NCBI GenBank assembly: GCA_020722065.1
Contig: DYLK01000005.1
Coordinates: forward strand, 62,001 to 126,000
Source: Melioribacter roseus
Lineage (GTDB): Bacteria; Bacteroidota; Ignavibacteria; Ignavibacteriales; Melioribacteraceae
Length of the DNA: 64,000 bases
Direction: 5' to 3'
A model generated the notes under the pieces. That model was not told where the DNA came from. It made no database searches and saw nothing but the letters and a program-made list of their open reading frames with translations. Of this stretch, positions 1 to 8,631 are shown one piece after another (the first letter of the stretch is position 1; every line of letters begins with the position of its first letter). The position numbers and the translations under genes were made by a program.

Positions 1-1
1 A

Positions 2-595
2 ACTCAATTGCTTGCTCACGGATTTAGTACTTACCTTGAAACAACAAATCTTTCTGAAGAACATAACGCAATACTAAGTTCAAGTTTAGCCTTTTTGTTT
101 GAAATTTATGTCGAAATTGAAGATGGCTACGGTCCCAATTGGGGATTTTCTCCAGGTGATGCAACAATGGATTTTCTTGGAGCAAGTTACTATTCGGCAC
201 AATATTATTTCCCTTTACTTAATAATTTTCAGCCACGAATAAGCTATTATCCAACAAAAAAAGTTCTTGAAGGAAACACAAATGCAATAATTATTGATGA
301 TTACGAAGGACAAACTTTTTGGATTGCAACTCGGATTGAAAAATTACTACCCAAAAACTACAGAGATTTTTGGCCTAATTGGCTTATGCTTTCTGTTGGA
401 ACTTCAGCACGGAATCTTGATGGCGCTGGCGGTGGAATTAATGAATTTTACTTGGCTTTAGATTATGACCCGCTTGAATTACCAATTCACGGGAAATTTG
501 CTAATTTTATTAAAAATTCGTTAAATTACGTGCATTTCCCAATGCCTGGAATTCGTATTTCACCAAATTTTGCAGGATTTGCAATTGTTTATTAA
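2..595 (+). CDS. DUF2279 (YfiM-like) protein, 5'-truncated
   Basis: The reading frame is open to the left edge of the window, so the true start lies upstream and only the C-terminal ~198 residues are seen. The segment with DGYGPNWGFSPGDATMDFLG resembles the DUF2279/YfiM family, whose members are short envelope-associated proteins of unknown function found often in Bacteroidota. It has aromatic-rich stretches (SYYSAQYYFP) and a conserved-looking Gly-rich GAGGG turn but no catalytic motif I recognise. It ends inside the start region of the next gene, a glycosyltransferase, so the two are probably co-transcribed. The family assignment comes from motif resemblance only. Confidence 0.6.
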   Translation, partial: TQLLAHGFSTYLETTNLSEEHNAILSSSLAFLFEIYVEIEDGYGPNWGFSPGDATMDFLGASYYSAQYYFPLLNNFQPRISYYPTKKVLEGNTNAIIIDDYEGQTFWIATRIEKLLPKNYRDFWPNWLMLSVGTSARNLDGAGGGINEFYLALDYDPLELPIHGKFANFIKNSLNYVHFPMPGIRISPNFAGFAIVY

Positions 596-1331
596 TCAAA
601 AAATAAAGTATTCATTTATAATTCCCACTTTGAATGAAGAAAAACTGATTGGGGATTTACTTTCATCCTTGAAAGATTACCAAAAAACTTCAAATTATCC
701 TTTCGAAATAATTATTTCAGATGGCGGAAGCAAAGACAAAACAACCGAAATCGCTCGAAAATACACAAACAAAGTGTTTATTCATTCTGAAAATTGCCGA
801 CAAAAAATTTCAGAAGGAAGAAATGTTGGGGCTCAAAATGCTGATGGCGAAATTCTAATTTTCATCAATTGTGATGTGAGAATTGAAAATTATGATAAAT
901 TTTTCGAAATAATTGAACGAAAATTTATAAATCAAAATTTTATCGCACTAACATTTGCAGTAAAAGTTTTTCCAGAAGAAGAGAAATTATCTGACAAAAT
1001 ATTTTTATCATTTTATAATCGATATTTTCACTTACTTAATTATTTGGGAATGGGAATGGGTAGGGGAGAATGCCAAATTGTTAAAAAACAAGACTTTATC
1101 GCAATTGGCGGTTACGACGAAAATAAAGTTGCGGGTGAAGATTTTGACCTTTTTATGAGATTACGCCGAAAAGGTAAAATTCTATTTTATCAAAAGTTTA
1201 AAATATTTGAATCGCCACGGAGATATCGCAAATTTGGACATTGGCGAATTCTACTTTCTTGGTTTATAAATGCAATTGCCGTACTTTTGTTTAATAAATC
1301 AATTTCGAAGCAATGGGAAGAAGTAAGATGA
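585..1331 (+). CDS. Family 2 glycosyltransferase
   Basis: Predicted GT-A fold enzyme that transfers a sugar from a nucleotide-sugar donor. The N-terminus reads FIIPTLNEE followed by SDGGSKDKT, the usual nucleotide-binding start of GT2 proteins, and the metal-binding acidic motif is in INCDVRI about 100 residues in. A GEDFDLFMRLRRKGK stretch matches the acceptor-side ED-x-D/RxxRKG region. Only a weak hydrophobic segment near the C-terminus suggests membrane association. I favour the TTG at 585 because AGGA sits 7 bases upstream; TTG at 570 or 579 are alternatives. The stop overlaps the ATG of the next gene (ATGA at 1328), suggesting translational coupling with the outer-membrane protein. Acceptor unknown. 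Confidence 0.8.
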   Translation: MFINQKIKYSFIIPTLNEEKLIGDLLSSLKDYQKTSNYPFEIIISDGGSKDKTTEIARKYTNKVFIHSENCRQKISEGRNVGAQNADGEILIFINCDVRIENYDKFFEIIERKFINQNFIALTFAVKVFPEEEKLSDKIFLSFYNRYFHLLNYLGMGMGRGECQIVKKQDFIAIGGYDENKVAGEDFDLFMRLRRKGKILFYQKFKIFESPRRYRKFGHWRILLSWFINAIAVLLFNKSISKQWEEVR

Positions 1332-2962
1332 GAAAAATTGTATTTCTATTTTTGGTTGTTGCCCAAATTTCATATTCACAAGTGAATTTTGTCCCAGTTG
1401 ACCACAAAATATACTCTTTTTTAGAAAGGATGTCGGTCGCAAATTTTATTACTAATTACAATTCATTTGAAATTCCAAAAAGTGGAAAAGAAATTGGCAG
1501 TTATTTATCAGAAATTGATAAGACAAAATTAAGTGCGATTGACAAAGCTAAATTAGATGATTTTTTAGATGAATTCCAACTTGAGATTACGGGTGAAACT
1601 AATAATATTCAATCAATTATTGAAAATCCGAATTCTTCATTAACACGTAAAACAAGATTTTTTTATTTCAATTCAGATAATTCCAACAATAATTTATATG
1701 TCAAATTACTCGGCGAAACAAAATTCATCTCACAAATTGATGATAAAAAGGTAGTTTCCGCCACTCCATTCAAATTTGGAGGAGAAATTGGAGGTACGTT
1801 TTCCAACAATTTTGGATTCCAAATTCAAGGAATAAATGGCTCGTTTTTCGGGGAAAAATCAATTTTGTTAAAAGATTCTGAATATAATGATAATTATAAA
1901 TTCAATTTACCAGATTCACAAGCTGGTAGCAGTTTTTATGATGAAACTCGTGGGAGTTTAATATATCAGGATCAAAATTTTATTTTTAGATTTGGAAGAG
2001 ACCGAATTAAACTTGGTTATGGAAATGAAAAATCGGTTTTAGGTGAAAATGCTCCAATTTTTGATTTCGCACAAATGCAAATAAAATACAATATTTTCAA
2101 CTTTTCTTATTTACACGCAAAGCTAATCCAAGATGAAAATCCACAAAATGAGACGAAAAGAGATGTTTTGGAAAAATATTTCGTATTTCATCGGCTTTCA
2201 GCTCAAATCACAAAAAACACAAATTTCAGTTTAGGAGAACTTGCAATTTATAGCAACCGTGGAATAGATTTAAGTTATGTTAATCCGTTTGTATTCTTCA
2301 AAAGTATTGAACATTACAATCAAGATAGAGATAATACAATTCTATTTACTGATATAAAAATTGACAATTTATTAAATTTTATGTCATTTTACGGTTCACT
2401 TTTTGTTGATGATATGGATTTTGGCAAAATTGGAAGTGGTTGGTACGGTAATAAAACAATGTGGGATTTTGGCATTTCTTTCATTCCATCGGTTTTTGAA
2501 AGTGATTTCTTTTCGGCACAATATATTCATATCGAGCCCTATTTTTACACTCATCATCTTTTTGGCAATAATTTCACTCATTTTGATAAACTTCTCAACG
2601 ACAATTTAATGCCAAACAGCGAACTTTTTGGATTACTTTACCAATTTTCTGTAACTCGTGATTTAGATTTTGAGATAAATTATAAATTTTATCAAAATGG
2701 GAAAAATACATTAGATGAAAATGGAGAAGTTGAAGAGAATGTTGGTGGAGATATCAATTTTGGACATCGAACTGAAGATGCAACTAAAATCCATTTTTTA
2801 CAAGGTGATGTTTTAACAAGAAATTCTATCAAAATTACCTCATTGTATAATTTTTTAAGATATTACGAATTCCTAATTTCAGCAGAATATTTTAATGAAG
2901 ATTTTCTAATTGAGAATTCAAATTATGTAGAATTGCGTACTTCATTAAAAATACTTTTATAA
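1328..2962 (+). CDS. Outer-membrane beta-barrel protein, Wzi/capsule-assembly-like
   Basis: A 544-residue secreted protein. The start at 1328 gives a clean signal peptide (MRKIVFLFLVVAQISYSQ); an in-frame ATG 15 bases upstream would put a charged leader before it. The mature part has alternating hydrophobic/aromatic beta-strand patterns, FRFGRDRIKLGYG and many Phe/Tyr-ended strands, as in outer-membrane barrels of the Wzi-like group annotated in Chlorobi and Bacteroidota. Wzi-family proteins help attach or export surface polysaccharide. Its ATGA overlap with the glycosyltransferase supports a surface-glycan role. The exact family is an inference from size, N-terminal layout and context. Confidence 0.6.
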   Translation: MRKIVFLFLVVAQISYSQVNFVPVDHKIYSFLERMSVANFITNYNSFEIPKSGKEIGSYLSEIDKTKLSAIDKAKLDDFLDEFQLEITGETNNIQSIIENPNSSLTRKTRFFYFNSDNSNNNLYVKLLGETKFISQIDDKKVVSATPFKFGGEIGGTFSNNFGFQIQGINGSFFGEKSILLKDSEYNDNYKFNLPDSQAGSSFYDETRGSLIYQDQNFIFRFGRDRIKLGYGNEKSVLGENAPIFDFAQMQIKYNIFNFSYLHAKLIQDENPQNETKRDVLEKYFVFHRLSAQITKNTNFSLGELAIYSNRGIDLSYVNPFVFFKSIEHYNQDRDNTILFTDIKIDNLLNFMSFYGSLFVDDMDFGKIGSGWYGNKTMWDFGISFIPSVFESDFFSAQYIHIEPYFYTHHLFGNNFTHFDKLLNDNLMPNSELFGLLYQFSVTRDLDFEINYKFYQNGKNTLDENGEVEENVGGDINFGHRTEDATKIHFLQGDVLTRNSIKITSLYNFLRYYEFLISAEYFNEDFLIENSNYVELRTSLKILL

Positions 2963-3026
2963 TGTGATTTTTATCAATTGATTATCAAAATAGAATTATT
3001 ATTTTTTATTGAAAATATTTTTTGTT

Positions 3027-3596
3027 ATGGACCAAAATTTTAAATACTTAAACAAAGAACACTTTTTATACTCCTATAAAGAATTTTCTCCAAAAATCCA
3101 TTCATCGGTTTTTGTTGGACCTGGAGTGAAAATTGTTGGGAATGTAGAGATTGGGGAAAATTCTTCAATCTGGCATAATTCAGTTATTCGTGGCGATGTA
3201 AATTGGGTAAAAATTGGAAAAATGACAAATATACAAGATTTATCTATGTTACATGTAACCGTAAATGAATTCCCATTAAGTATTGGAAATAAAGTTACAA
3301 TTGGACATGCTGTTAAGTTACACGGTTGTACAATTGAAGATTTGACATTAATCGGAATTGGGGCAGTTGTTTTAGATGGTGCGATTGTAAAAGAAAATTC
3401 AATTGTGGCAGCTGGTTCAGTTGTACGTCCAAATTTCATTGTGCCAAGCGGAGTTTTAGTTGCTGGCGTTCCCGCCAAAATTGTGAGAGATTTGACTAAA
3501 GATGAAATTGATTATTTCGAAATATCTGCACAGCATTATATTGATTATACAGAAATAACAATGCAATCTTTTAGAGAGAAACAAAATGAAAATTAA
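3027..3596 (+). CDS. Gamma-carbonic anhydrase-like hexapeptide protein
   Basis: A 189-residue left-handed beta-helix protein built from hexapeptide repeats (IGENSSIWHNSVIRGDV, IGKMTNIQD, IGNKVTIG, VKENSIVAAGSVV). The three zinc-ligand histidines of the gamma-carbonic anhydrase family are present: H76 in LSMLHVT and H94 and H99 in IGHAVKLHG. The RGDVNWVKIG and NIQD motifs typical of YrdA/PaaY/CamH-type proteins are intact. Many bacterial members have not been shown to hydrate CO2, so activity is uncertain. ATG at 3027 is preferred over TTG at 3009. It overlaps the next gene by 11 bases. Confidence 0.88.
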   Translation: MDQNFKYLNKEHFLYSYKEFSPKIHSSVFVGPGVKIVGNVEIGENSSIWHNSVIRGDVNWVKIGKMTNIQDLSMLHVTVNEFPLSIGNKVTIGHAVKLHGCTIEDLTLIGIGAVVLDGAIVKENSIVAAGSVVRPNFIVPSGVLVAGVPAKIVRDLTKDEIDYFEISAQHYIDYTEITMQSFREKQNEN

Positions 3597-4467
3597 ATTT
3601 TGGGGTGTACGCGGTTCTGTTCCAGTGTCAGATAGAAAATTTTCCAAATTTGGTGGAAATACAACTTGCATAGAAATAATTAACGAACAAATCCCAGATG
3701 AAATTACAATTATTGATGCAGGAACTGGTATTTTCCCACTTGGGAATGATATTCAGAAACGAAAAGAAATTAAGAGGATAAACATACTTTTCACTCACTA
3801 TCATTGGGACCATATACAAGGTTTGCCATTTTTTGCTCCACTTAACAACAAAGATTGTAAGATTACGATATATTACAATAATGGAACAATTTCAGAAGGG
3901 AAAGAACTTTTCACAAAACAAATGATTTCTCCCTTTTTCCCCATAAGTTTTGAGGATGCAATAAAACATGAGCTAAATTTTGTAAATATATCAAAGAAAA
4001 GTTCTTTTACTATTAATGGAATAAATTATTCAAAAATTCAAAATCATCATTCTGAAGGTACTTTTTCATATAAAATGGAACACAACGGGAAAACTGCAGT
4101 ATTTATGACAGACAACGAAATTTATTGCAAAGAAGATGAATTCCATCCAAATATTGATTCAATTTCTGAATTAAATAAAGAATTATTACAATTTTGTTCA
4201 AATTCAGATGTATTGATTCACGATTCGCAGTTTTTTGAACATGGTTTTTCTAATTATTTAGGTTGGGGTCATTCGAATAATGCATCAGTTACATACTTTT
4301 CGCATATAGCAAAAGTTAAGAAATTATTTCTTTTCCACTTTGATCCACATTTGGATGATAAACAACTTGAATTAATGCTAAGTTTTAGCAAAAAAATCGC
4401 AAAAACTCAATTAAAATCCAAAACAAAGGTTTTTGCTTCAAAGGAAAGATTGGAAATTTCACTCTAA
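3586..4467 (+). CDS. MBL-fold metal-dependent hydrolase
   Basis: Metallo-beta-lactamase-fold protein of the RNase Z/PhnP-like branch. The N-terminus MKIKFWGVRGSVPVS and GGNTTC match the 'WGVRGSxP...GGNTxC' signature of a widespread bacterial group. The metal-binding motif is THYHWDH (HxHxDH) near residue 68, with later ligands likely in NHHSEGTFSYK, MTDNE and IHDSQF, and HFDPHL near the end. Substrate unknown; cyclic-nucleotide phosphodiesterases and PhnP are the nearest characterised types. The start codon lies inside the preceding gamma-carbonic anhydrase-like gene, suggesting coupled translation. Confidence 0.85.
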   Translation: MKIKFWGVRGSVPVSDRKFSKFGGNTTCIEIINEQIPDEITIIDAGTGIFPLGNDIQKRKEIKRINILFTHYHWDHIQGLPFFAPLNNKDCKITIYYNNGTISEGKELFTKQMISPFFPISFEDAIKHELNFVNISKKSSFTINGINYSKIQNHHSEGTFSYKMEHNGKTAVFMTDNEIYCKEDEFHPNIDSISELNKELLQFCSNSDVLIHDSQFFEHGFSNYLGWGHSNNASVTYFSHIAKVKKLFLFHFDPHLDDKQLELMLSFSKKIAKTQLKSKTKVFASKERLEISL

Positions 4468-4506
4468 TTTTTTATATTCACCATTGAATTTATAGAGGAA
4501 ATCTTG

Positions 4507-4944
4507 GTGAAATCTTTGCAAATAAGCACAACAACTAAGTTCAAAATCGATAAACGGAAAATCCACCAAATAATAAAATATTTAGCTAATTATTTCAAGT
4601 TTGAAATTATAAATCTCGAGATACATTTTGTTAATTCTCAATCTATTTTGGCTATTAATACTGAATACTTAAATCACAATTACGTTACGGATATTGTTAC
4701 ACTCGATTATTCACAGAATCCGAAGGAGATTGATGCTGAACTTTATATTTCTTACGAAGTTGCTAATGAAAATGCTCTTATTTATAATAATTCATTAAAT
4801 GTTGAAATCATTAGATTAATTGTACATGGAATTTTACATCTTCAAGATTATAATGACACAGATGCAATTTCAAAGAAAAAAATGAAAAAAATTGAAAATA
4901 AACTAGTAAGTGAACTTTTTGCTATAGAATTAATTAAGGAATAA
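4507..4944 (+). CDS. ybeY: Endoribonuclease YbeY (rRNA maturation)
   Basis: UPF0054 family, the zinc-dependent endoribonuclease involved in 16S rRNA 3'-end maturation and late 70S quality control. The metal site is VHGILHLQDYND: two histidines as usual, while the third ligand position, His in E. coli, is Asp. An Asp here is my recollection for Bacteroidota YbeY, so I read it as lineage variation and not loss. The substrate-side motif VTDIVTLDY corresponds to the family's TDVLSFP region. About 145 residues, normal length. I favour GTG 4507, which has better spacing from AGAGGA than TTG 4504. The next gene starts 1 base after the stop. Confidence 0.9.
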   Translation: MKSLQISTTTKFKIDKRKIHQIIKYLANYFKFEIINLEIHFVNSQSILAINTEYLNHNYVTDIVTLDYSQNPKEIDAELYISYEVANENALIYNNSLNVEIIRLIVHGILHLQDYNDTDAISKKKMKKIENKLVSELFAIELIKE

Positions 4945-4945
4945 G

Positions 4946-5407
4946 TTGAATAAAGAAATATTAAATATTTTACTAACGATTATTGAAGAACTTCAAATAA
5001 GAAAAAATTTGGACGAAGTTATTGATATTTTAAATAACTCCAAAAAATTTGATGAAAAGCAAGTTTATGCTGCATTTAGTATTTTATTTGAAAAAATGAT
5101 TCATCTTAAAGCTGAAAGTTTATTAAATCCACCTACTGGTTATAGATTTTTGGATGAAACTGAACTGAATCATATCGGGATGGAAAAATATAATTATTTG
5201 CTAAAACTTATGAATTTGGGAATTATTAATTCTATAGACTTTGAAAATATTATTAACGCAATGATGTTTATTCCAGAAGTTGAATTTGACAAAAATGAAT
5301 TTAAAATTTTAATTTTAGCCTCGATAGCAAACAATAACCAAAATCCAGATTTAGGTCAATTCCCAAATTCACAATCCGCACTTTTTATTTCAGATAAAAT
5401 TAATTAG
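4946..5407 (+). CDS. DUF494 / Smg-like protein
   Basis: A 153-residue mostly helical protein. The segment YRFLDETELNHIGMEKYNYL followed by LMNLGIINS and an acidic FDKNEFKILILASIANN resembles the DUF494 (Smg) family, in which 'fL..eE...l...a...L..Le..GIl' is followed by a hydrophobic 'lK.l.l..l..q' helix. The molecular role of Smg is unknown to me; in E. coli it lies near the topA/fmt region. Here it sits between ybeY and a Xer recombinase with 1-base gaps on both sides, so it is part of the same transcript. The start is TTG. Confidence 0.7.
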   Translation: MNKEILNILLTIIEELQIRKNLDEVIDILNNSKKFDEKQVYAAFSILFEKMIHLKAESLLNPPTGYRFLDETELNHIGMEKYNYLLKLMNLGIINSIDFENIINAMMFIPEVEFDKNEFKILILASIANNNQNPDLGQFPNSQSALFISDKIN

Positions 5408-5408
5408 C

Positions 5409-6299
5409 GTGTTGATATCCAATTTAAAAAAATATTCTGAAGATTATCTATTAGAGTTAGTTGGAGTTAAAAGAGCTTCACTTAAAACAATAGAAGCATA
5501 TAAAATAGACATTCTTCAATTTATTAAGTTCATTGAAAAAAATAGTGTAACCCAATATTCTCAAATTAATGAAAGATTTATTCGTAGATACCTTTTTTAT
5601 CTAAATGATCAAAAGATGAAAACCACTTCTGTTCGTAGAAAATTAAGTGCCTTACGAAGATTCTTTAACTATTTGTTAAAAAGGGAATTTATTGAAAAAA
5701 ATTCATTCGTAAATATTAGTTCCCCCAAAAAGGCAAGAAAATTACCTAATACATTATCTGAAAAGATGTTTTACGAAATTATTGCTCAAATAGAGAAAGA
5801 AAATTCCGATAATAAATCAGAAGTTATACTTATGTTTGAGTTACTTTATGGAGATGCTTTGAGAGTATCAGAATTGTGCAATTTGAATATTTCAGATATA
5901 GATTTTGCAAATAATCACATCAGAATTTTTGGGAAAGGTTCTAAAACAAGATTTGTTCCAATAAGTAGAAAAATTCGTGAAAAATTGATAACTCAAATTA
6001 AACAAAGAAATTCCAACAAAAATTCACCACTTTTTGTAACAAAAAAAGGTTTGAGAGTAACACCACGACAAATTCAATTCTTGGTTAAACATTATGTAAA
6101 AGATTCTACTTCATCTGAAAAACAAACTCCGCACACTTTTCGTCATAGTGCAGCAACTCACATGTTAGATAATGGGGCGGATTTACTTGCAGTAAAAGAA
6201 TTACTTGGTCATGAAAATTTATCCACAACTCAAATCTATACACACGTAAGTGTTGAACATTTGAAAAAAGTATATAAACAATCACATCCAAAATCATAG
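5409..6299 (+). CDS. Tyrosine recombinase XerC/XerD
   Basis: A 296-residue site-specific recombinase of the type that resolves chromosome dimers at dif. The N-terminal SAM-like core-binding domain spans about residues 1-100 and the catalytic domain about 110-296. Catalytic residues are visible: Arg in ALRVSELCNL, Lys in FGKGSKTRFVP, His-x-x-Arg in HTFRHSAATHML, His in LLGHENLSTTQ and the nucleophile Tyr in IYTHVS. Length and the HLKKVYKQSHP tail fit a host Xer protein and not a phage or transposon integrase. XerC or XerD cannot be decided without an alignment. One substitution stands out: LYGDALRVSEL has Asp where most Xer proteins have Thr/Ser-Gly. GTG start. Confidence 0.92.
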   Translation: MLISNLKKYSEDYLLELVGVKRASLKTIEAYKIDILQFIKFIEKNSVTQYSQINERFIRRYLFYLNDQKMKTTSVRRKLSALRRFFNYLLKREFIEKNSFVNISSPKKARKLPNTLSEKMFYEIIAQIEKENSDNKSEVILMFELLYGDALRVSELCNLNISDIDFANNHIRIFGKGSKTRFVPISRKIREKLITQIKQRNSNKNSPLFVTKKGLRVTPRQIQFLVKHYVKDSTSSEKQTPHTFRHSAATHMLDNGADLLAVKELLGHENLSTTQIYTHVSVEHLKKVYKQSHPKS

Positions 6300-6309
6300 G
6301 AGAGAAGTT

Positions 6310-6606
6310 ATGAATATCCAAATAACCTCGAGAAAATTCAAAGCTTCAGAATCATTGAAAGAATACATTACTTCTGAAGTAAACTCTCTAACCAAAATTT
6401 ATGATACTATTATGGCAGCTGAAGTTATTCTTAGCTACACACACTTAAAAGATAGTATCAAAAAAGTTGAGTTAATTTATCAAATTCCAGGGAAAACTCT
6501 CAATGTATCAGAAGAATCAGATGATTTCAAGAAATCAGTAGCAAATGCTATTAGCAAAGCCAAAAGGCAAATCAGAAAATACAAATCAATTCAGATAGAA
6601 CACTAA
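6310..6606 (+). CDS. hpf: Ribosome hibernation promoting factor (short HPF/RaiA type)
   Basis: A 98-residue protein matching the short HPF/YfiA family, which binds the 30S decoding centre and silences or dimerises ribosomes in stationary phase. The pattern MNIQITSRKFKASESLKEYI, then a basic, charged C-terminal helix (ISKAKRQIRKYK), is characteristic. It lacks the C-terminal dimerisation domain of long HPF. A strong GGAGAGAAG Shine-Dalgarno precedes the ATG. The stop overlaps the ATG of hprK (TAATG). Pairing of hpf with hprK echoes the sigma54-linked hpf/PTS clusters of Proteobacteria, though no PTS gene is present here. Confidence 0.9.
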   Translation: MNIQITSRKFKASESLKEYITSEVNSLTKIYDTIMAAEVILSYTHLKDSIKKVELIYQIPGKTLNVSEESDDFKKSVANAISKAKRQIRKYKSIQIEH

Positions 6607-7619
6607 TGAAAATAGATAAAAAAAGTATTGCACAAAAAGAATCAATTTCAGTTGAATTCTTCTATAATAATACTAAAAAATTATTTAATATGAAGTTGCT
6701 TACACCTCCAGAAATTGGAATGACAAAGCAAATTCGTGAACCAAATTTACACAGACCCGGTTTAGCATTAGCCGGGTTTGTTGATTTGTTTACATATAAC
6801 CGAGTTCAATTAATTGGGAATACTGAAAATCGGTATTGCAACAAACTTTCGGAAGAAAAGAGATTCTCAACTTTACAAAAACTTTTAACTTTTGATATAC
6901 CTTGTTTTGTAATTACAAACGGGAACCAACCTTGTCAAGAACTTATAGACTTAGCAATTGAACGAGATATTGCAGTTTTCCAAATGTCTTCAAATTCTAC
7001 TAAATCAGCTTATTTTATTAGTGATTTTTTAGAAGACCAATTTTCAAAAAGAATTACAATTCATGGTTCTTTTGTTGACGTTTATGGAGTAGGAATTTTG
7101 ATTGTTGGAAAATCTGGGATAGGGAAAAGTGAAGTCGCTTTAGATTTAGTAGAAAGAGGACACAGATTAGTTGCAGATGATATTGTGATTTTTACAAAAA
7201 AAGGAGAAAATATCTTAATTGGAGCTGGTACTGATCTTATCAAACATTCAATGGAAATACGTGGAATAGGAATACTTGACGTGGAAAGGATGTTTGGAGT
7301 TCGTTCAATTCGCTTTCAAAAAAGATTAGAAGTTGTAATTGAATTAGAAGTTTGGGATGAAAAAGAAGTTTATACACGGACTGGTCTTGATAAAATGGAA
7401 GTTATTATTGATGATGTTAAGATTTTGTATGTAAAATTACCTATCTTTCCTGGGAAAAATATTACAGTTATTGCTGAAACAATAGCAATGAATTACTTAC
7501 TTAAACATTACGGATTTGACGCGGCAGAAGAATTGCAGAATAGATTACATAATAAAATTCGTGATAAACAACAGAAAGGTGAACGAATTGTTAATTATTT
7601 TGAACATGACTTTGAGTAG
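6606..7619 (+). CDS. hprK: HPr kinase/phosphorylase
   Basis: Bifunctional enzyme that phosphorylates or dephosphorylates HPr at a regulatory serine, linking carbon status to transport and gene control. A 337-residue protein with the N-terminal HprK domain to about residue 145 and the C-terminal kinase domain after it. Walker A is GKSGIGKS at 168-175, followed by RGHRLVADD, and the K/P-loop signature EIRGIGILDV plus VELEVWD lie downstream. All catalytic motifs look intact. HprK occurs in Chlorobi and many Gram-negatives that lack sugar-transporting PTS, where its role is regulatory. No HPr or EI gene is in the window. Confidence 0.93.
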   Translation: MKIDKKSIAQKESISVEFFYNNTKKLFNMKLLTPPEIGMTKQIREPNLHRPGLALAGFVDLFTYNRVQLIGNTENRYCNKLSEEKRFSTLQKLLTFDIPCFVITNGNQPCQELIDLAIERDIAVFQMSSNSTKSAYFISDFLEDQFSKRITIHGSFVDVYGVGILIVGKSGIGKSEVALDLVERGHRLVADDIVIFTKKGENILIGAGTDLIKHSMEIRGIGILDVERMFGVRSIRFQKRLEVVIELEVWDEKEVYTRTGLDKMEVIIDDVKILYVKLPIFPGKNITVIAETIAMNYLLKHYGFDAAEELQNRLHNKIRDKQQKGERIVNYFEHDFE

Positions 7620-7641
7620 TCAATTTTAATCCAAAATAATT

Positions 7642-7671
7642 TTGTGAGCACTATTTTTTTTACTATTTTCG
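7642..7671 (+). promoter_or_regulatory. Possible Bacteroidota-type promoter before the M23 peptidase
   Basis: TTG at 7642-7644 and TATTTTCG at 7664-7671 are separated by 19 bases, close to the Bacteroidota consensus of TTG, 19-20 bases, TAnnTTTG. The element ends only 6 bases before the ATG, so a transcript from here would be nearly leaderless. The -7 box has one mismatch. Sequence match only. Confidence 0.3.
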
Positions 7672-7677
7672 CAAGTC

Positions 7678-8631
7678 ATGAAAAGATATTATTATTTCTC
7701 GCATACTAAACTAAAATTTGAAGAAATTAAGAAGTTCAAAGGTAAAGTAGCAATTGGTTTACTAATTGCCTCAATATTTTTTGGAGCAGTAATTTCTACA
7801 AGTATTTATTTCGTTTTTCGTTTGAATAATCCTGAAATGCAAATAGAATATCTTAAAAAGCAAAACAAACTTCTTGTTGATAAATTAGAAACATACGAAG
7901 AAAAGATTCTTCAATTTGATGAAGAATTTAATAATTTACAAAAAACAAATAAACAATTACGATTACGTGCCAATCTTGAACCTTTAGATGAAATTGATTA
8001 CGAAGTTGGAATCGGAGGAAGCCGTTCAGAGAATTATTCTGAATTTTCTTCTGTTGATGTTGCAGATTTAGTTAGCAATCTTGATAATTTGGTTAACTCA
8101 CTTTCACATAAACTAACTATTGAAAAGAAAAATTATAATGAAATTGTGAGCAAATTTGAATTTGACAACGAACTTTATGATGCAATTCCTGCAATCGCTC
8201 CAATTAATGCTCAATATGGCGATCGGTTCGGATTACGTTTTCATCCAATACTTAAAATCACAAGAATGCATAACGGTCTTGATTTTATTGCAGATGTTGG
8301 GACAAATGTTTATGCACCTGGAAATGCAATTGTTACATTTGCTGGGCAAAAAGAAGGTTATGGTAATACATTGATTTTAAATCATGGTTTTGGATATACA
8401 ACAGTTTATGCGCATTTGAACTCAATTGATGTAAAAGAAGGACAAAAGGTAAAAAGGGGAGATTTAATTGCAACTTCTGGAAATAGTGGTCAATTAACAA
8501 CAGGACCTCATCTTCACTACGAAGTTAGACACAATGGAATTGCATTAAATCCAAGAAATTTTATTTACGATGATATTAAATTATTTGATTATTTATCAAT
8601 TCGAAAAAATTCAGAGGTTACTAAAAGATGA
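7678..8631 (+). CDS. M23 (LytM-type) peptidase, membrane-anchored
   Basis: Periplasmic peptidoglycan hydrolase or hydrolase regulator. Residues about 20-48 form a single membrane anchor, followed by a coiled coil (EIQ..KKQNKLLVDKLETYEEK region, about 55-100) and a C-terminal M23 domain from about 175. The zinc ligands are visible in RMHNGLDF (His, Asp) and in GPHLHYEV (HxH); the intermediate AHLNS motif is also present. This layout matches the membrane-tethered, coiled-coil M23 proteins common in Bacteroidota/Chlorobi. All metal ligands are retained, which argues for an active enzyme and not an EnvC-like degenerate one. The stop overlaps the next ATG (ATGA). Confidence 0.9.
   Translation: MKRYYYFSHTKLKFEEIKKFKGKVAIGLLIASIFFGAVISTSIYFVFRLNNPEMQIEYLKKQNKLLVDKLETYEEKILQFDEEFNNLQKTNKQLRLRANLEPLDEIDYEVGIGGSRSENYSEFSSVDVADLVSNLDNLVNSLSHKLTIEKKNYNEIVSKFEFDNELYDAIPAIAPINAQYGDRFGLRFHPILKITRMHNGLDFIADVGTNVYAPGNAIVTFAGQKEGYGNTLILNHGFGYTTVYAHLNSIDVKEGQKVKRGDLIATSGNSGQLTTGPHLHYEVRHNGIALNPRNFIYDDIKLFDYLSIRKNSEVTKR

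Noticed and set aside
3074-3478. 134-residue minus-strand frame opposite the gamma-carbonic anhydrase-like gene
   Set aside because: The hexapeptide repeats and three His ligands on the plus strand explain the DNA; the antisense frame is Thr/Pro/Ile-rich by reflection of those repeats.
4846-4860. YbeY apparently lacking its third zinc-ligand His
   Set aside because: The Asp at this position agrees with what I recall for Bacteroidota YbeY; the other two His and the fold motifs are intact, so I do not treat it as inactivated.
5409-6299. Xer recombinase as a mobile-element integrase
   Set aside because: It sits inside a housekeeping run with 1-base gaps, has host Xer length and motifs, and no attachment-site repeats or cargo genes are nearby.
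8156-8374. Plus-strand frame inside the M23 peptidase gene
   Set aside because: It overlaps the catalytic domain in another frame and has no start signal or homology.
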